64,000 bases of DNA from CAXBGS01 sp963975425 (GCA_963975425.1 CAXBGS010000002.1:310001-374000); one strand, 5' to 3'; counted from the stretch's first letter, positions 17,621-26,453 are shown. Notes: a model not told the origin generated them from the sequence alone. Numbers and translations are program-made.

Positions 17621-18592
17621 TTAGACCACGAACATGTCTTCTTTTGACCACTGAGGCGCAGCGACTTTGGCCGCAGCCGCGTGCGCCATGTAGGTGACGT
17701 GGTCGGTCCCCACCGGCACGTCCTTGGGAATGACGCCGCCGATTTTTTGTGTTTTGAAAACCGTTCCCGGCGCCAAGTCATAGAACGGAAACTCAGGTTC
17801 AGTGCACCCAGTACACGGCATGCCAGCACGCGTTTTGGAAGATTGACGATTCCACAAGATTCGATTGCACGGCGAGTGGGTCATGGGGCCACGACAGCCG
17901 AACTCGTAAAACAAACATCCCGTTCGAGTGCCCTGGCCAAATTCCATGGTCGACTGCTTGTATTCAAAGAATTGAACTCGCGTGCAACCGGTTTGCGTGA
18001 ACGTCTTGAAGAACGTTTGGGGACGCTGCAAATCGTCCAGCGAAATGTCACCGGCGCGTCCGGACGCGATTGCCACCAGAATTTGCGTCACCCAATCGGG
18101 ATGACAAGGACACCCCGGAATGTTGATCACGGGCAATCCCCACTTGGACTTAAAATCGGCGCCCAGGTAACCGCCGTGGTCACGCTTCAAGTACTGCAGC
18201 CCCACGCTGTCGGTCGGGTTCGGCGCGTTAGCGGGAATGCCGCCCCAACAAGCGCAATCGCCTAATGCCACGACCGCATTCGCTTGGTTTGCAAGTTCAA
18301 TCACCCAATCTTTCATCGGCCGATCGGCAAACATATTGAAGCGGCCCGAGCCGCTTGGGCCCAAAATAACCGTGCCTTCAAAGACAAATATGTCGAGTTC
18401 TTTTTTGCCGGCAGTAACGTCTCGCAACATACGTTGAACGTTGTCGCCCATTTCCATTCCCAGCGACGGATGCCACAAGACGTCTATCCCGAAATCGGTG
18501 ACCAAGTCGCACGCACTGGGTTCTTCCGCGTTGAGAAACGACATTGTGTTGCCGCTGCACGCACCACCTTGCAGCCAGAGTAGGGATGCCAT
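17621..18592 (-). CDS. hhyS: HhyS-like small subunit of group 1h [NiFe] hydrogenase
   Basis: 323 residues, starting MASLLWLQGGACSGNTMSFL and ending APQWSKEDMFVV. Both ends and the middle FFKTFTQTGCTRVQFFEYKQ match the actinobacterial-type hydrogenase of Cupriavidus necator as I recall it. There is no Tat signal and no C-terminal anchor. The first motif is CSGN, not CxxC, consistent with the 3Cys-1Asp proximal cluster known for this group; C113, C115, C161, C203, C226, C233, C242, C260 and C263 are available for the clusters. It passes electrons from the active site to an acceptor. The large-subunit gene starts 83 bases downstream. Confidence 0.96.
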   Translation of the reverse strand: MASLLWLQGGACSGNTMSFLNAEEPSACDLVTDFGIDVLWHPSLGMEMGDNVQRMLRDVTAGKKELDIFVFEGTVILGPSGSGRFNMFADRPMKDWVIELANQANAVVALGDCACWGGIPANAPNPTDSVGLQYLKRDHGGYLGADFKSKWGLPVINIPGCPCHPDWVTQILVAIASGRAGDISLDDLQRPQTFFKTFTQTGCTRVQFFEYKQSTMEFGQGTRTGCLFYEFGCRGPMTHSPCNRILWNRQSSKTRAGMPCTGCTEPEFPFYDLAPGTVFKTQKIGGVIPKDVPVGTDHVTYMAHAAAAKVAAPQWSKEDMFVV

Positions 18593-18748
18593 GAATGACT
18601 CACTTTTACGAGGTTCGTTGGGTGATCAATCCGTCGGCTTATCGGTGCCGAAGATTGCCTAGTCGGTCATCTTTGGTTTGTTATCGGCCGCTGTCGCCAC
18701 AAACGCTATAGCACGAACTATGTATTTTGAGACAGAACATGGCTGTGC

Positions 18749-19483
18749 TCACCATCCAATCTTGACGCAGATACCGCATACCAGCACCGCAAATCCGGCC
18801 AACGCATGGCTGTATCGGTGCAAAGTCGGGATCGCAACGAAACGCAGTCCAAATACGCTTGCCATGACCACAACCAGCATCGTGCCGATCGTTGCGAAAG
18901 AGAATGCGATCAAGACGGCGATGACTGAAAACACGTCGGCTTCGGCGGCCGGATACATCAATAACGGAATCAAAACCTCGCAGGGACCAAACGCAAAAAT
19001 CACAAACAACAGCCAAGGCGTCATCGACCCTGCCGTGCGATGGCCACCACCGGTGATCTCGTCCGCCTGGTGAACGTGACGATGTTCGAAATTGTGATGA
19101 TGCAGATGCGAATGAACCGTACCGTCGGCGTGTGAATGCAGATGCGTGTGAGGAATATCCCGGATCGCTGCCAGGATTCCCCAGCTTAGATACGCCAACC
19201 CGAATCCGATCAACAGCCATGCAGCCGTCTCACCACGAATCGCTTCGAGCATTTCCAGGCGCATCAAGACGGTACCGAAAAACAGTCCGACCGCACCGAT
19301 CAAAATCGAACCGGCAACATGCCCGATACCGCACATCGCCGTCACCGAAAAAGTCTTTTTCAGCGACCAGCCATTGGTGCGCGACATGGCGACGAAGGGT
19401 ACATAGTGGTCCGGCCCCAACAATGTATGAATCAACCCAACGGAAAAAGCGGTCGCCACCAGAACGCTAAATTCCGCACTCAT
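18749..19483 (-). CDS. nickel-type membrane transporter with His-rich loop
   Basis: 244 residues from ATG 19483, with AGGA seven bases upstream. About six membrane segments are visible. The first contains HTLLGPDHYVPF, close to the HxxxxDH motif of nickel/cobalt transporters and UreH-like proteins. A loop at residues 112-148 has about 13 His (HTHLHSHADG, HSHLHHHNFEHRHVHQ), suited to metal capture. Homologues are often annotated as TauE/SafE or UreH-like; its place just upstream of hhyS makes nickel supply for the hydrogenase the best reading. The gap to hhyS is 156 bases. Confidence 0.82.
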   Translation of the reverse strand: MSAEFSVLVATAFSVGLIHTLLGPDHYVPFVAMSRTNGWSLKKTFSVTAMCGIGHVAGSILIGAVGLFFGTVLMRLEMLEAIRGETAAWLLIGFGLAYLSWGILAAIRDIPHTHLHSHADGTVHSHLHHHNFEHRHVHQADEITGGGHRTAGSMTPWLLFVIFAFGPCEVLIPLLMYPAAEADVFSVIAVLIAFSFATIGTMLVVVMASVFGLRFVAIPTLHRYSHALAGFAVLVCGICVKIGW

Positions 19484-19663
19484 CTGAATTCCTAGCGAAG
19501 CGAAACAAACGAAATCGGCATCACACCGATACCGATTCAAGAAATGTGGCGGTGTGTTTATCCAGATGAAATAGCATGTTCAGGCCATTGTTTACAAAAT
19601 CCGATTGTCACACGCTGGTGATGCACGACCGATTCTCGTCGCCTCGACAAAACGGATACATCG

Positions 19664-20494
19664 ATGACCACAAACGGTGCGGTCTCCGCAGCGGACCAGC
19701 TGCGCGAACGTTTGAACGATCCCAAGGTTGCCGAAGGACTAAACCGACTGCTAGATCGCATCGATCTGGTTTCCTTTGCGGTCGAATCCATGGATGGTTT
19801 TATCAGTCGCTCGGAGGTGATTTCCGAATCGGTTGCATCCGCCGTGGGCGAGGTGAAGGGGCTGACCAACGGCAAGACGGCCGAAATGCTCAATAAAGCA
19901 CCACAGCTTTTGCAAACCGGCAGCCGGTTAACGGAAGCCGCTGGCGATTTAGACGTGGACGAACTTTCCCGGTCGAGAATCCTGCACCGACTTACCGATC
20001 CGAACACGCTGCAAGCGATCAACCAGTTGCTTGACCATTTGCCGCTGGCAGCATTCTTGCTCGAGTCGTTCGCAGGTTTTGTGCAACGCAGTGAGACAAT
20101 TGCCGACAACGTGGCCGATGCTGTGGCAGAGTTGAACCTTAAGGATTGGAATATCGACCCCGCCCAATTCGACGCGTTGATGAAAGGCTTGCCGCAGCTG
20201 AAAATCGCCGGCGAACAACTCTTGAATTCGCGACTGATGGGCGACGGCTTACCGGATGCAATCAACGCCAGCATCAGCCTGCTGGATTCCGGTATGCTGG
20301 ATAAAGACGTCGTCGAGGTTCTCGGAGAACTCGGCAAAAAAGGCGCCGACACCTATCGTGAAGTCGCGAGCCGCCCGGTCGAGCCGATTGGCGGACTTTT
20401 TGCGACACTGCGAGCGACGAAGGACCCGGACGTACAAAAATCGGTCGGATTCTTTTTTGCCTTTGCAAAGGCATTCGCCAAACACTTGAAATAA
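19664..20494 (+). CDS. DUF1641 protein with internal duplication
   Basis: 276 residues from ATG 19664. The last 40 residues (GGLFATLRATKDPDVQKSVG, then FFFAFAKAFAKHLK) are the DUF1641 signature. Residues about 17-67 and 109-159 are copies of each other: LNDPKVAEGLNRLLDRIDL against LTDPNTLQAINQLLDHLPL, then FISRSE against FVQRSE. A third, looser copy may begin near residue 190. The protein is helical and amphipathic, with no signal peptide. DUF1641 proteins accompany several redox enzymes but have no known mechanism. It starts the plus-strand operon ending in the two-component system, with hypA 24 bases downstream. Confidence 0.85.
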   Translation: MTTNGAVSAADQLRERLNDPKVAEGLNRLLDRIDLVSFAVESMDGFISRSEVISESVASAVGEVKGLTNGKTAEMLNKAPQLLQTGSRLTEAAGDLDVDELSRSRILHRLTDPNTLQAINQLLDHLPLAAFLLESFAGFVQRSETIADNVADAVAELNLKDWNIDPAQFDALMKGLPQLKIAGEQLLNSRLMGDGLPDAINASISLLDSGMLDKDVVEVLGELGKKGADTYREVASRPVEPIGGLFATLRATKDPDVQKSVGFFFAFAKAFAKHLK

Positions 20495-20518
20495 TCCGCT
20501 GCGAAAGAACCGAATCGA

Positions 20519-20887
20519 ATGCACGAACTTTCGATCGCGACGAGCCTAATTGAACTTGCCAGTGAGCACGCGCGTGACGCAGGTGCAGAACGAATTCAGG
20601 CGATCACATTGCGGATCGGCACGTTGTCGTGCGTGCATCAAGACGCACTGCAGTTCAGCTTTGAACTGGTCAGCAAAGACACAATGCTGGAAGGCGCTAC
20701 TTTGCACATCGTTCAAGTGCCCGTGACGATTTTTTGCGCTGCCTGTGAAAAAGAAGTTCAGCTCGCCGGTATCCAGAGCTTTCGCTGTCCCAGTTGCGAC
20801 ACGCCCAGCGGCGATATCCGCAAAGGCCGCGAGCTTGAGATTGAATCGATTGAAATTGTTGATTCCGATAATGTCTGTGCCGTATAA
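20519..20887 (+). CDS. hypA: HypA, nickel-delivery protein
   Basis: 122 residues starting MHELSIATSLIELASEHARD; the N-terminal Met-His is the nickel site of the family. The zinc site is FC-x2-C (FCAAC) plus FRCPSC in the second half. HypA works with HypB to insert nickel into the hydrogenase large subunit. It lies 24 bases after the DUF1641 gene and 21 bases before hypB. The C-terminal tail of about 18 residues after SGDIRKG is a little longer than usual. Confidence 0.97.
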   Translation: MHELSIATSLIELASEHARDAGAERIQAITLRIGTLSCVHQDALQFSFELVSKDTMLEGATLHIVQVPVTIFCAACEKEVQLAGIQSFRCPSCDTPSGDIRKGRELEIESIEIVDSDNVCAV

Positions 20888-20908
20888 AATCCGCCTTGAG
20901 CAAAGTAC

Positions 20909-21601
20909 ATGATCGAGCCACGCATCCTAGAAGTCCGCACAAAAATTCTAAAGAAGAATGACGAACTCGCTCGCCGCATGCGTGATGATTTCGTATCCGC
21001 GGGCGTCTTGGTCACCAATTTCGTTTCCAGTCCGGGAACCGGCAAGACGTCATTGCTGCGCGAGACGATGACGCGTTTTGTCGATGCCGGTGTTTCGGTT
21101 GCCGCGATCGTCGGCGACCTCGAAACCGACAACGATGCCAAGCGATTGGCGCAAAGCGGTGCACCAGTGCGTCAAATCATGACGCACGGTTGCTGTCATC
21201 TAGAAGCGGATATGGTTCAAGACCATCTGAGCGGCTGGGACGTCGCGGATCTTGAACATCTATTCATCGAAAACGTCGGCAACCTCGTGTGTCCGACCAG
21301 TTGGGACTTGGGCGAATCCGTTCGTGTTGCCTTGCTTTCGGTCACCGAGGGCGAAGATAAACCGTTAAAATATCCAGGACTATTCAACACTTCGGACGTC
21401 GCTGTGATCACGAAAATTGATCTGGCACAACCGTGCGAGTTCGATCGAGATTTAGCGTTAGCGAACATCGACGCTGTTCGACCGGGAATGCGAGTGATTG
21501 AGACTTCCGCAAAAACTTGCGCGGGGATGGAGCAGTGGATCGAGTACTTGCGAGAAAAGCGAACTCAATTGATGAGCCGGGTCGAGCCGGTCGGATCGTA
21601 A
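20909..21601 (+). CDS. hypB: HypB, nickel-insertion GTPase
   Basis: 230 residues. The GTPase P-loop is SSPGTGKTSLL, the D of GDLETDND follows, and NVGNLVCP and TKIDLA give the remaining G motifs. The N-terminus is short and lacks the His-rich nickel-storage stretch seen in some HypB proteins; the transporter at 18.7 kb carries a His-rich loop instead. HypB hydrolyses GTP to drive nickel transfer with HypA. The gene ends 59 bases before the chosen start of the histidine kinase. Confidence 0.97.
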   Translation: MIEPRILEVRTKILKKNDELARRMRDDFVSAGVLVTNFVSSPGTGKTSLLRETMTRFVDAGVSVAAIVGDLETDNDAKRLAQSGAPVRQIMTHGCCHLEADMVQDHLSGWDVADLEHLFIENVGNLVCPTSWDLGESVRVALLSVTEGEDKPLKYPGLFNTSDVAVITKIDLAQPCEFDRDLALANIDAVRPGMRVIETSAKTCAGMEQWIEYLREKRTQLMSRVEPVGS

Positions 21602-21660
21602 CGCAAGAGGCAGCCGCACATCCGCCCTTGCGGAATCCTCAACCGCAATCGCATCGAGAG

Positions 21661-23262
21661 ATGGAGCAAATCTCTGATGCCGCTTGGACGTTCGCGAACC
21701 AACTGGACTATCAGCATCTATTGAAGGACATCGCGCGACACACTCGCGAAATCCTGCAAGCCGATAAAGTGGTCGTCTATTCAAATATTGACAACCAGTT
21801 GAAGCCAGAGACGAGATTTCCCGATTCAAGTTCGGCCATCACCGTCAATCAGGATGCGGCGTGGTGTGTCCGCTATCTAAAAGCGAAGGTCGCGAATACG
21901 CAGACGATTCCCGACGTAAGAAACTCGATTTGCGTCCCGCTTGTTTCGACTCAAAATCGCGTCCTCGGCATTGTCGAAGCGAGAAACAAACGCACCGGCG
22001 GCATGTTCACCGAGCACGATGTGCGATTGGCCACCTGCCTCGCCCGCGTCGCGGCAAGTGCGGTGGATCGTGCGAGGCTCTTCTACAGGATCGAAGAATG
22101 GAAGCAATCGATCGAGACTCTGCTTTCGTTCAATGCGACCGTCAACCAGCACCTCGAGCCTACCGAAATGGTTCGCGAACTGGTGTCAAACGTCACCGGT
22201 TTCCTGGACGCGGCCGGTGGTGCGGCGGGGATTGTGATCCGGTCCGAACGCGGTGTCGTTATCCAGTGCGACAGTTATTACTTCGACGGAATTTGGCATC
22301 CATTCTCACGGCAGTGGAAGCCAAACCAGGGGATCCCCGGCGTTGCATTAGAAACTGAATTTCCATTCTTGATCAAAGATTACAAATCCAACGCATTGGC
22401 GGATCCCGCCTTAAAAGAATTCGATATTGGTTCATGTATTTGCGTCCCGATCAAGAACGCGGACGAACAAGTTTTGGGATTTTTCAAACTACACCGCCGC
22501 GTTGGCGAACGAGAATTCACTTGGCAAGACGCCGCCTTTTTAGAATCGCTGGGAAACACGGTGGCGGTGGCAATTGAGAATGCTCAGTTGGTCAAGTCAC
22601 TCGAACTTAAGAACGCAAAAATCAAGAGTTTGTCCCAAGACTATGTGCGGCAACTCGAGGCCGAACGTCAGCACATTGCACGCGAACTTCACGACGAGAC
22701 AGGCCAAGTTCTGATCGGATTAAAACTACGATTGCAGGTCTTGGCAGGACTGTTGAACGTTGAACAGGCAGAGGCCAAAGATGAACTCGATTGCCTGCGA
22801 TCTCAATTGAATCAGGCGACCGCTCAACTACGAGATCTCGCAAAGCGATTACGACCACCGACGCTGGACGAACTGGGTTTCGAAGCGGCATTGCGGCAAC
22901 TGGTCGCGGAATACCGCAATCAATGCGAATTCCAAATCCGAGTGGATTTTCAGTCGCAACCCGAACTCAGCAGCGAGTTGGAAACGGCGTTCTATCGAAT
23001 CGCGCAAGAAGGACTCACCAATATCATCAAGCATTCCGATGCCGACACGGTTGAAATTGTCTTTGCCAACCAGGACGGTCGACAAGTCTTTTCGATTCGC
23101 GATAACGGATGCGGCTTTGACCCCGAGATGAATACCAGCGGTCTGGGCCTAATCGGGATGAAAGAACGCGTAAAAATGCTAGGTGGCAGTATCGATATCC
23201 GATCCGTCACGGACGTCGGGACGTCCGTTGAAATTTCGCTCTCTGAACCGGCACCGAAATGA
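21661..23262 (+). CDS. GAF-domain sensor histidine kinase (NarX/DegS type)
   Basis: 533 residues from ATG 21661; the open frame reaches back into hypB, but that part has no domain. Two GAF-like domains (about 1-150 and 160-330) precede a short coiled coil and a HisKA_3 region with the phospho-acceptor in IARELH344DETGQ. The ATPase has HSDADTVE and the G box DNGCGFDP. No membrane segment is present, so it senses a cytoplasmic signal, perhaps redox or a small ligand. It overlaps the response regulator by ATGA and follows hypB, so control of the hydrogenase genes is the obvious hypothesis. Confidence 0.9.
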   Translation: MEQISDAAWTFANQLDYQHLLKDIARHTREILQADKVVVYSNIDNQLKPETRFPDSSSAITVNQDAAWCVRYLKAKVANTQTIPDVRNSICVPLVSTQNRVLGIVEARNKRTGGMFTEHDVRLATCLARVAASAVDRARLFYRIEEWKQSIETLLSFNATVNQHLEPTEMVRELVSNVTGFLDAAGGAAGIVIRSERGVVIQCDSYYFDGIWHPFSRQWKPNQGIPGVALETEFPFLIKDYKSNALADPALKEFDIGSCICVPIKNADEQVLGFFKLHRRVGEREFTWQDAAFLESLGNTVAVAIENAQLVKSLELKNAKIKSLSQDYVRQLEAERQHIARELHDETGQVLIGLKLRLQVLAGLLNVEQAEAKDELDCLRSQLNQATAQLRDLAKRLRPPTLDELGFEAALRQLVAEYRNQCEFQIRVDFQSQPELSSELETAFYRIAQEGLTNIIKHSDADTVEIVFANQDGRQVFSIRDNGCGFDPEMNTSGLGLIGMKERVKMLGGSIDIRSVTDVGTSVEISLSEPAPK

Positions 23263-23912
23263 AACTGAAAACAAAGATTCGCGTCATTCTTGTCGACGAC
23301 CACAACTTGGTCCGTAGCGGCTTGGCGGCTCTTCTGAATCAAGACGGCGGATTTGAGATTGTCGATGAGGCGACCAACGGGGCCGAGGGGATCGAAAAAG
23401 TCCATACGACACCGAGCGATCTTTTGATTGTCGACCTGGCCATGCCTCGGCTTGGTGGAATCGAGGTGATCACGGACATTCGTCGCACGAACAAAAAGCT
23501 TCGAATCCTGGTGTTATCGATGTATGACGATGCGCAATTCGTCGCCCGAGCCATGAAGGCGGGTGCCAACGGTTATCTGCTAAAACACGCGCTCGATGAG
23601 GATCTGTTTCATGCAATTGAAGCAGTCTTTGAGGGTGAAGATTTCATCAGCGAATTGATCGACCGCGACGCATTGTCTGAATTCGCGTTTGATGATTCCG
23701 AGCTAACTTCGCGAGAACGGGAAGTATTGCACTTGATCGCCGAGGGCATGACCAATGGCGACATCGCCGATGTGCTCGCAATCAGCCCACATACGGTGAC
23801 GCGCCATCGAGCCAACTTGATGAAGAAACTGAACGTTCATAACCGTGTCGAACTTGTTAATGTTGCCAACAGTCGTGGTTTGATTGTCATGCCAAAAGCC
23901 GGCGAGTTATAG
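23259..23912 (+). CDS. NarL/LuxR-type response regulator
   Basis: 217 residues. The receiver domain has D13/D14, the phosphorylation site D59 in LLIVDLAMP and K in YLLKHAL. The C-terminal LuxR-type helix-turn-helix starts at LTSREREVLHLIAEGMTNGD and includes SPHTVTRHRANLMKKL. It overlaps the kinase gene by four bases, so the two form one system. The targets are not visible; the hydrogenase promoters in 19.48-19.66 kb and upstream of hypF are the first candidates. Confidence 0.93.
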   Translation: MKLKTKIRVILVDDHNLVRSGLAALLNQDGGFEIVDEATNGAEGIEKVHTTPSDLLIVDLAMPRLGGIEVITDIRRTNKKLRILVLSMYDDAQFVARAMKAGANGYLLKHALDEDLFHAIEAVFEGEDFISELIDRDALSEFAFDDSELTSREREVLHLIAEGMTNGDIADVLAISPHTVTRHRANLMKKLNVHNRVELVNVANSRGLIVMPKAGEL

Positions 23913-24035
23913 CGCGATCGTAAACGTCCAATCCCATCGCGTTGGATCGGCACCTTGAATCACCATCATCTGTGTTATTCGAATGCATTTGATGGTCGCA
24001 TCATGCGTTTTCGCAAGCGATGTCCGATGCCGGGC

Positions 24036-26453
24036 TTATCCAGCGCCGCTTGTGTGCTGCATCCTGTTTCTGCCCATGACTGCTTGTCCCAGTGCAATGC
24101 CGCCATCGTTGGGGGGAACCACTCGGTGCGTGAGGACTTGAAATCCAGACTCACGCAAACATTTCCTTGCGAGTTTTGATAGGAGAACGTTCTGAAAGAC
24201 GCCGCCTGTCAGACCGACTGTTTGAATTCCCGTTTCGCTTCGGATGAACTGACAAGTGTCATCGATCATCCTGGCGACGGCATGATGGAATTGCGCTGCA
24301 ATCACCGATGGAGGCTTAGCCAAGCGAACGTCATTGCAAATTTGCCGCAACAACGATGACATCTCAATGGTTGATTCCGCTGCGGCGTGATGGTCAATTC
24401 CAAACGAGTAGGCCTGCGGATCAACGTCATCAATAACGTCCGCGGCCAACGCCTCCATTTCCATCGCTGCCTGGGCTTCATAGTTCACAAGGTGTCGAAT
24501 CCCGACGATCGAAGCCACCGCGTCGAACAGCCTTCCCATACTGCTGCTGGCGATACAGTTCACGCCGTGTTCAAGCTGGCTGCGAAGCAGCTTTCGTTCG
24601 GCCGAGTTCGTCGCGGCAACGCTTGGGATTGATTCGTCCCAAGGCAGACCGTTTGACCAGAGGTATGCAAGTGCAGTTCGATGCGGGCGTTTGATGCTCG
24701 CATCGCCCCCCGGTAGGCTCATGTATCCAAGTTTCGCAATTCGCTCAAAACGAATTCCATCAGCAACGATGAATTCGCCTCCCCAAATCGCCTCGTCGAG
24801 ACCATAGCCCGTGCCGTCGAGACAGCAACCGATGATTCGATCCCCCGTGGGCCATGCGTGCTCTGCGATCAAGCTTGCGACGTGTGCGAAGTGATGTTGG
24901 ACGCGAATGAGTGGAACGCCTAGCGAATCGGCGAGTCCCTCTGCCCACCGAGATGACAAATAGTCGGGATGCAGGTCCGAACAGATCGCGGCCGGTTCGA
25001 TGCGAAAGAGACGCAATAAATGTTTAACGCTCCGCTTCATCGCGTCCAGAGTTTCCATGTTTCCCATGTCGCCGATGTGTTGGCTCATGTATGCATAGTT
25101 GGCCTTGGTCACGCAAAAGGTCGACTTGATCTCTCCACCCACCGCCAGGACGCTTGGTCCGGAATTGTGCAAAGCGATCGGCATCGGCGCATAACCCCGG
25201 GACCGGCGAATTGGCAAAAATTGATCGTCGACACAACGGACGACCGAGTCATCACAGACAACGTTGATGTCACGGTCGTGCAATAGAAAACAATCTGCCA
25301 GTGTTGAAATCCGTTGTCCTGCCTCCGCATTTGTGCGAACAATCGGTTCGTCAGACAGATTGCCGGAAGTCATCACAAGTGGTGTCTTCTCCGACAACAA
25401 CTGATGCAGGGGCGAATAGGGCAGCATCACACCGATAAAGTCATTACCCGGCGCAACAAGATGGCAGGGCGCGACAAGATGGCCGGGCGAAATGTTATGG
25501 GGGGACGCGACCGGATCGTGAGGTGCAGCAACCTCACCGGATGCGAACTCCTGCGGTGGATGGTTGCGTTTAGAAAGCAGGACAATCGGACGTTCCCGGC
25601 TTTCGAGTATTGCTTGTTCTTGGGCGCCGACATGTGCAAATTGCTTTGCGAGTTCGGCATCGCAAACCATGATTGCGAACGGTTTGTCGGTGCGTCCTTT
25701 TCTTTCTCGAAGACGCTTGACGGCGTCTACACTTGTTGCATCGCATGCCAAATGAAATCCGCCGATCCCCTTCACGGCAACGATGAGTCCATCACCAATC
25801 GCCTTTCGAAAGGCCTGGATCGTCGCCTCAACACTCGGGCAAGGCGTCGGGCGACATTCGAATAGGTCGGGTCGCGACAAGTCGTCAGAAAACCAAATGG
25901 CCGGACCGCACCTGGGACAGGCGTTCGGCTGTGCATGAAAACGACGGTTGCCAGGATCGTCGTACTCGCTTTGGCACGCCCGACACATGACAAACGAATT
26001 CATCGTCGTGGATTCGCGGTCGTACGGGATGTCTGTCACGATCGTGTACCGCGGTCCACAATTGGTGCAATTGATGAACGGATACGCATAGCGCCGATTC
26101 GAGTGGTCACTCATTTCTCGCAAGCAATCGCTACAAATCGAAATATCAGGCGAGACGGGCGTGCTGTGTTCTGGCTGTGATGAACTTTCGACGACGCAAA
26201 AGTCTGTCTCCGGCACAACGGCGATTTCAGACCGAGAAAGAGCGTCGATTCTCGCCAAGGGCGGAGCGGAACGTTCAAACGAGTCCCAAAACTGTTTCAC
26301 CTGCGCCGCGGACCCTTGGACCTCGATGGTGACCCCCGATGAATCGTTACTCACCCAACCGGTCAGCCCGACAGCCGTCGCGCGTCGCCAAACGAACGGC
26401 CGAAAACCGACGCCCTGGACGGTTCCGGTCACGCGCACGCGTATTCGAATCAT
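24036..26453 (-). CDS. hypF: HypF, carbamoyltransferase for hydrogenase cyanide ligands
   Basis: 805 residues from ATG 26453 (MIRIRVRVTGTVQGVGFRPF); a GTG at 26474 would add seven. Domains in order: acylphosphatase (1-90), two zinc fingers (CSDCLREM with NCTNCGPRY; CRACQSEY with ACPRCGPAIW), a YrdC-like domain, and a Kae1-like O-carbamoyltransferase with HHFAHVAS and GLTGGVFQN. HypF makes carbamoyl-AMP and loads HypE. Just before the usual APGN and GVMLPYSPLH blocks sits an extra stretch, roughly residues 305-335, made of degenerate six-residue units (ASPHNI, SPGHLV, APCHLV, APGND). It is convergent to the regulator gene and has its own promoter region. Confidence 0.95.
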   Translation of the reverse strand: MIRIRVRVTGTVQGVGFRPFVWRRATAVGLTGWVSNDSSGVTIEVQGSAAQVKQFWDSFERSAPPLARIDALSRSEIAVVPETDFCVVESSSQPEHSTPVSPDISICSDCLREMSDHSNRRYAYPFINCTNCGPRYTIVTDIPYDRESTTMNSFVMCRACQSEYDDPGNRRFHAQPNACPRCGPAIWFSDDLSRPDLFECRPTPCPSVEATIQAFRKAIGDGLIVAVKGIGGFHLACDATSVDAVKRLRERKGRTDKPFAIMVCDAELAKQFAHVGAQEQAILESRERPIVLLSKRNHPPQEFASGEVAAPHDPVASPHNISPGHLVAPCHLVAPGNDFIGVMLPYSPLHQLLSEKTPLVMTSGNLSDEPIVRTNAEAGQRISTLADCFLLHDRDINVVCDDSVVRCVDDQFLPIRRSRGYAPMPIALHNSGPSVLAVGGEIKSTFCVTKANYAYMSQHIGDMGNMETLDAMKRSVKHLLRLFRIEPAAICSDLHPDYLSSRWAEGLADSLGVPLIRVQHHFAHVASLIAEHAWPTGDRIIGCCLDGTGYGLDEAIWGGEFIVADGIRFERIAKLGYMSLPGGDASIKRPHRTALAYLWSNGLPWDESIPSVAATNSAERKLLRSQLEHGVNCIASSSMGRLFDAVASIVGIRHLVNYEAQAAMEMEALAADVIDDVDPQAYSFGIDHHAAAESTIEMSSLLRQICNDVRLAKPPSVIAAQFHHAVARMIDDTCQFIRSETGIQTVGLTGGVFQNVLLSKLARKCLRESGFQVLTHRVVPPNDGGIALGQAVMGRNRMQHTSGAG
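25450..25525. repeat. in-frame 18-base repeat inside hypF
   Basis: CAAGATGG recurs at 25457 and 25475 inside near-identical 18-base units, and two more degenerate copies follow toward 25525. The units stay in frame and encode PGHLVA/PCHLVA-type hexapeptides. Confidence 0.65.

Noticed and set aside
17538..17651. longer N-terminus for the hydrogenase large subunit
   Set aside because: Would overlap hhyS by 31 bases and precede the conserved family start.
15927..18592. assignment to group 2a (Huc-type) hydrogenase
   Set aside because: The small subunit matches the actinobacterial-type group 1h sequence nearly end to end, including CSGN and the SKEDMFVV terminus.
19664..20494. calling the DUF1641 protein a HucM homologue
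   Set aside because: I see no sequence basis for it; only the possible scaffold role is similar, so it is kept as a hypothesis.
21517..21660. longer N-terminus for the histidine kinase
   Set aside because: Would overlap hypB by 85 bases and add a stretch without domain similarity; ATG 21661 lies right at the first helix of the GAF region.
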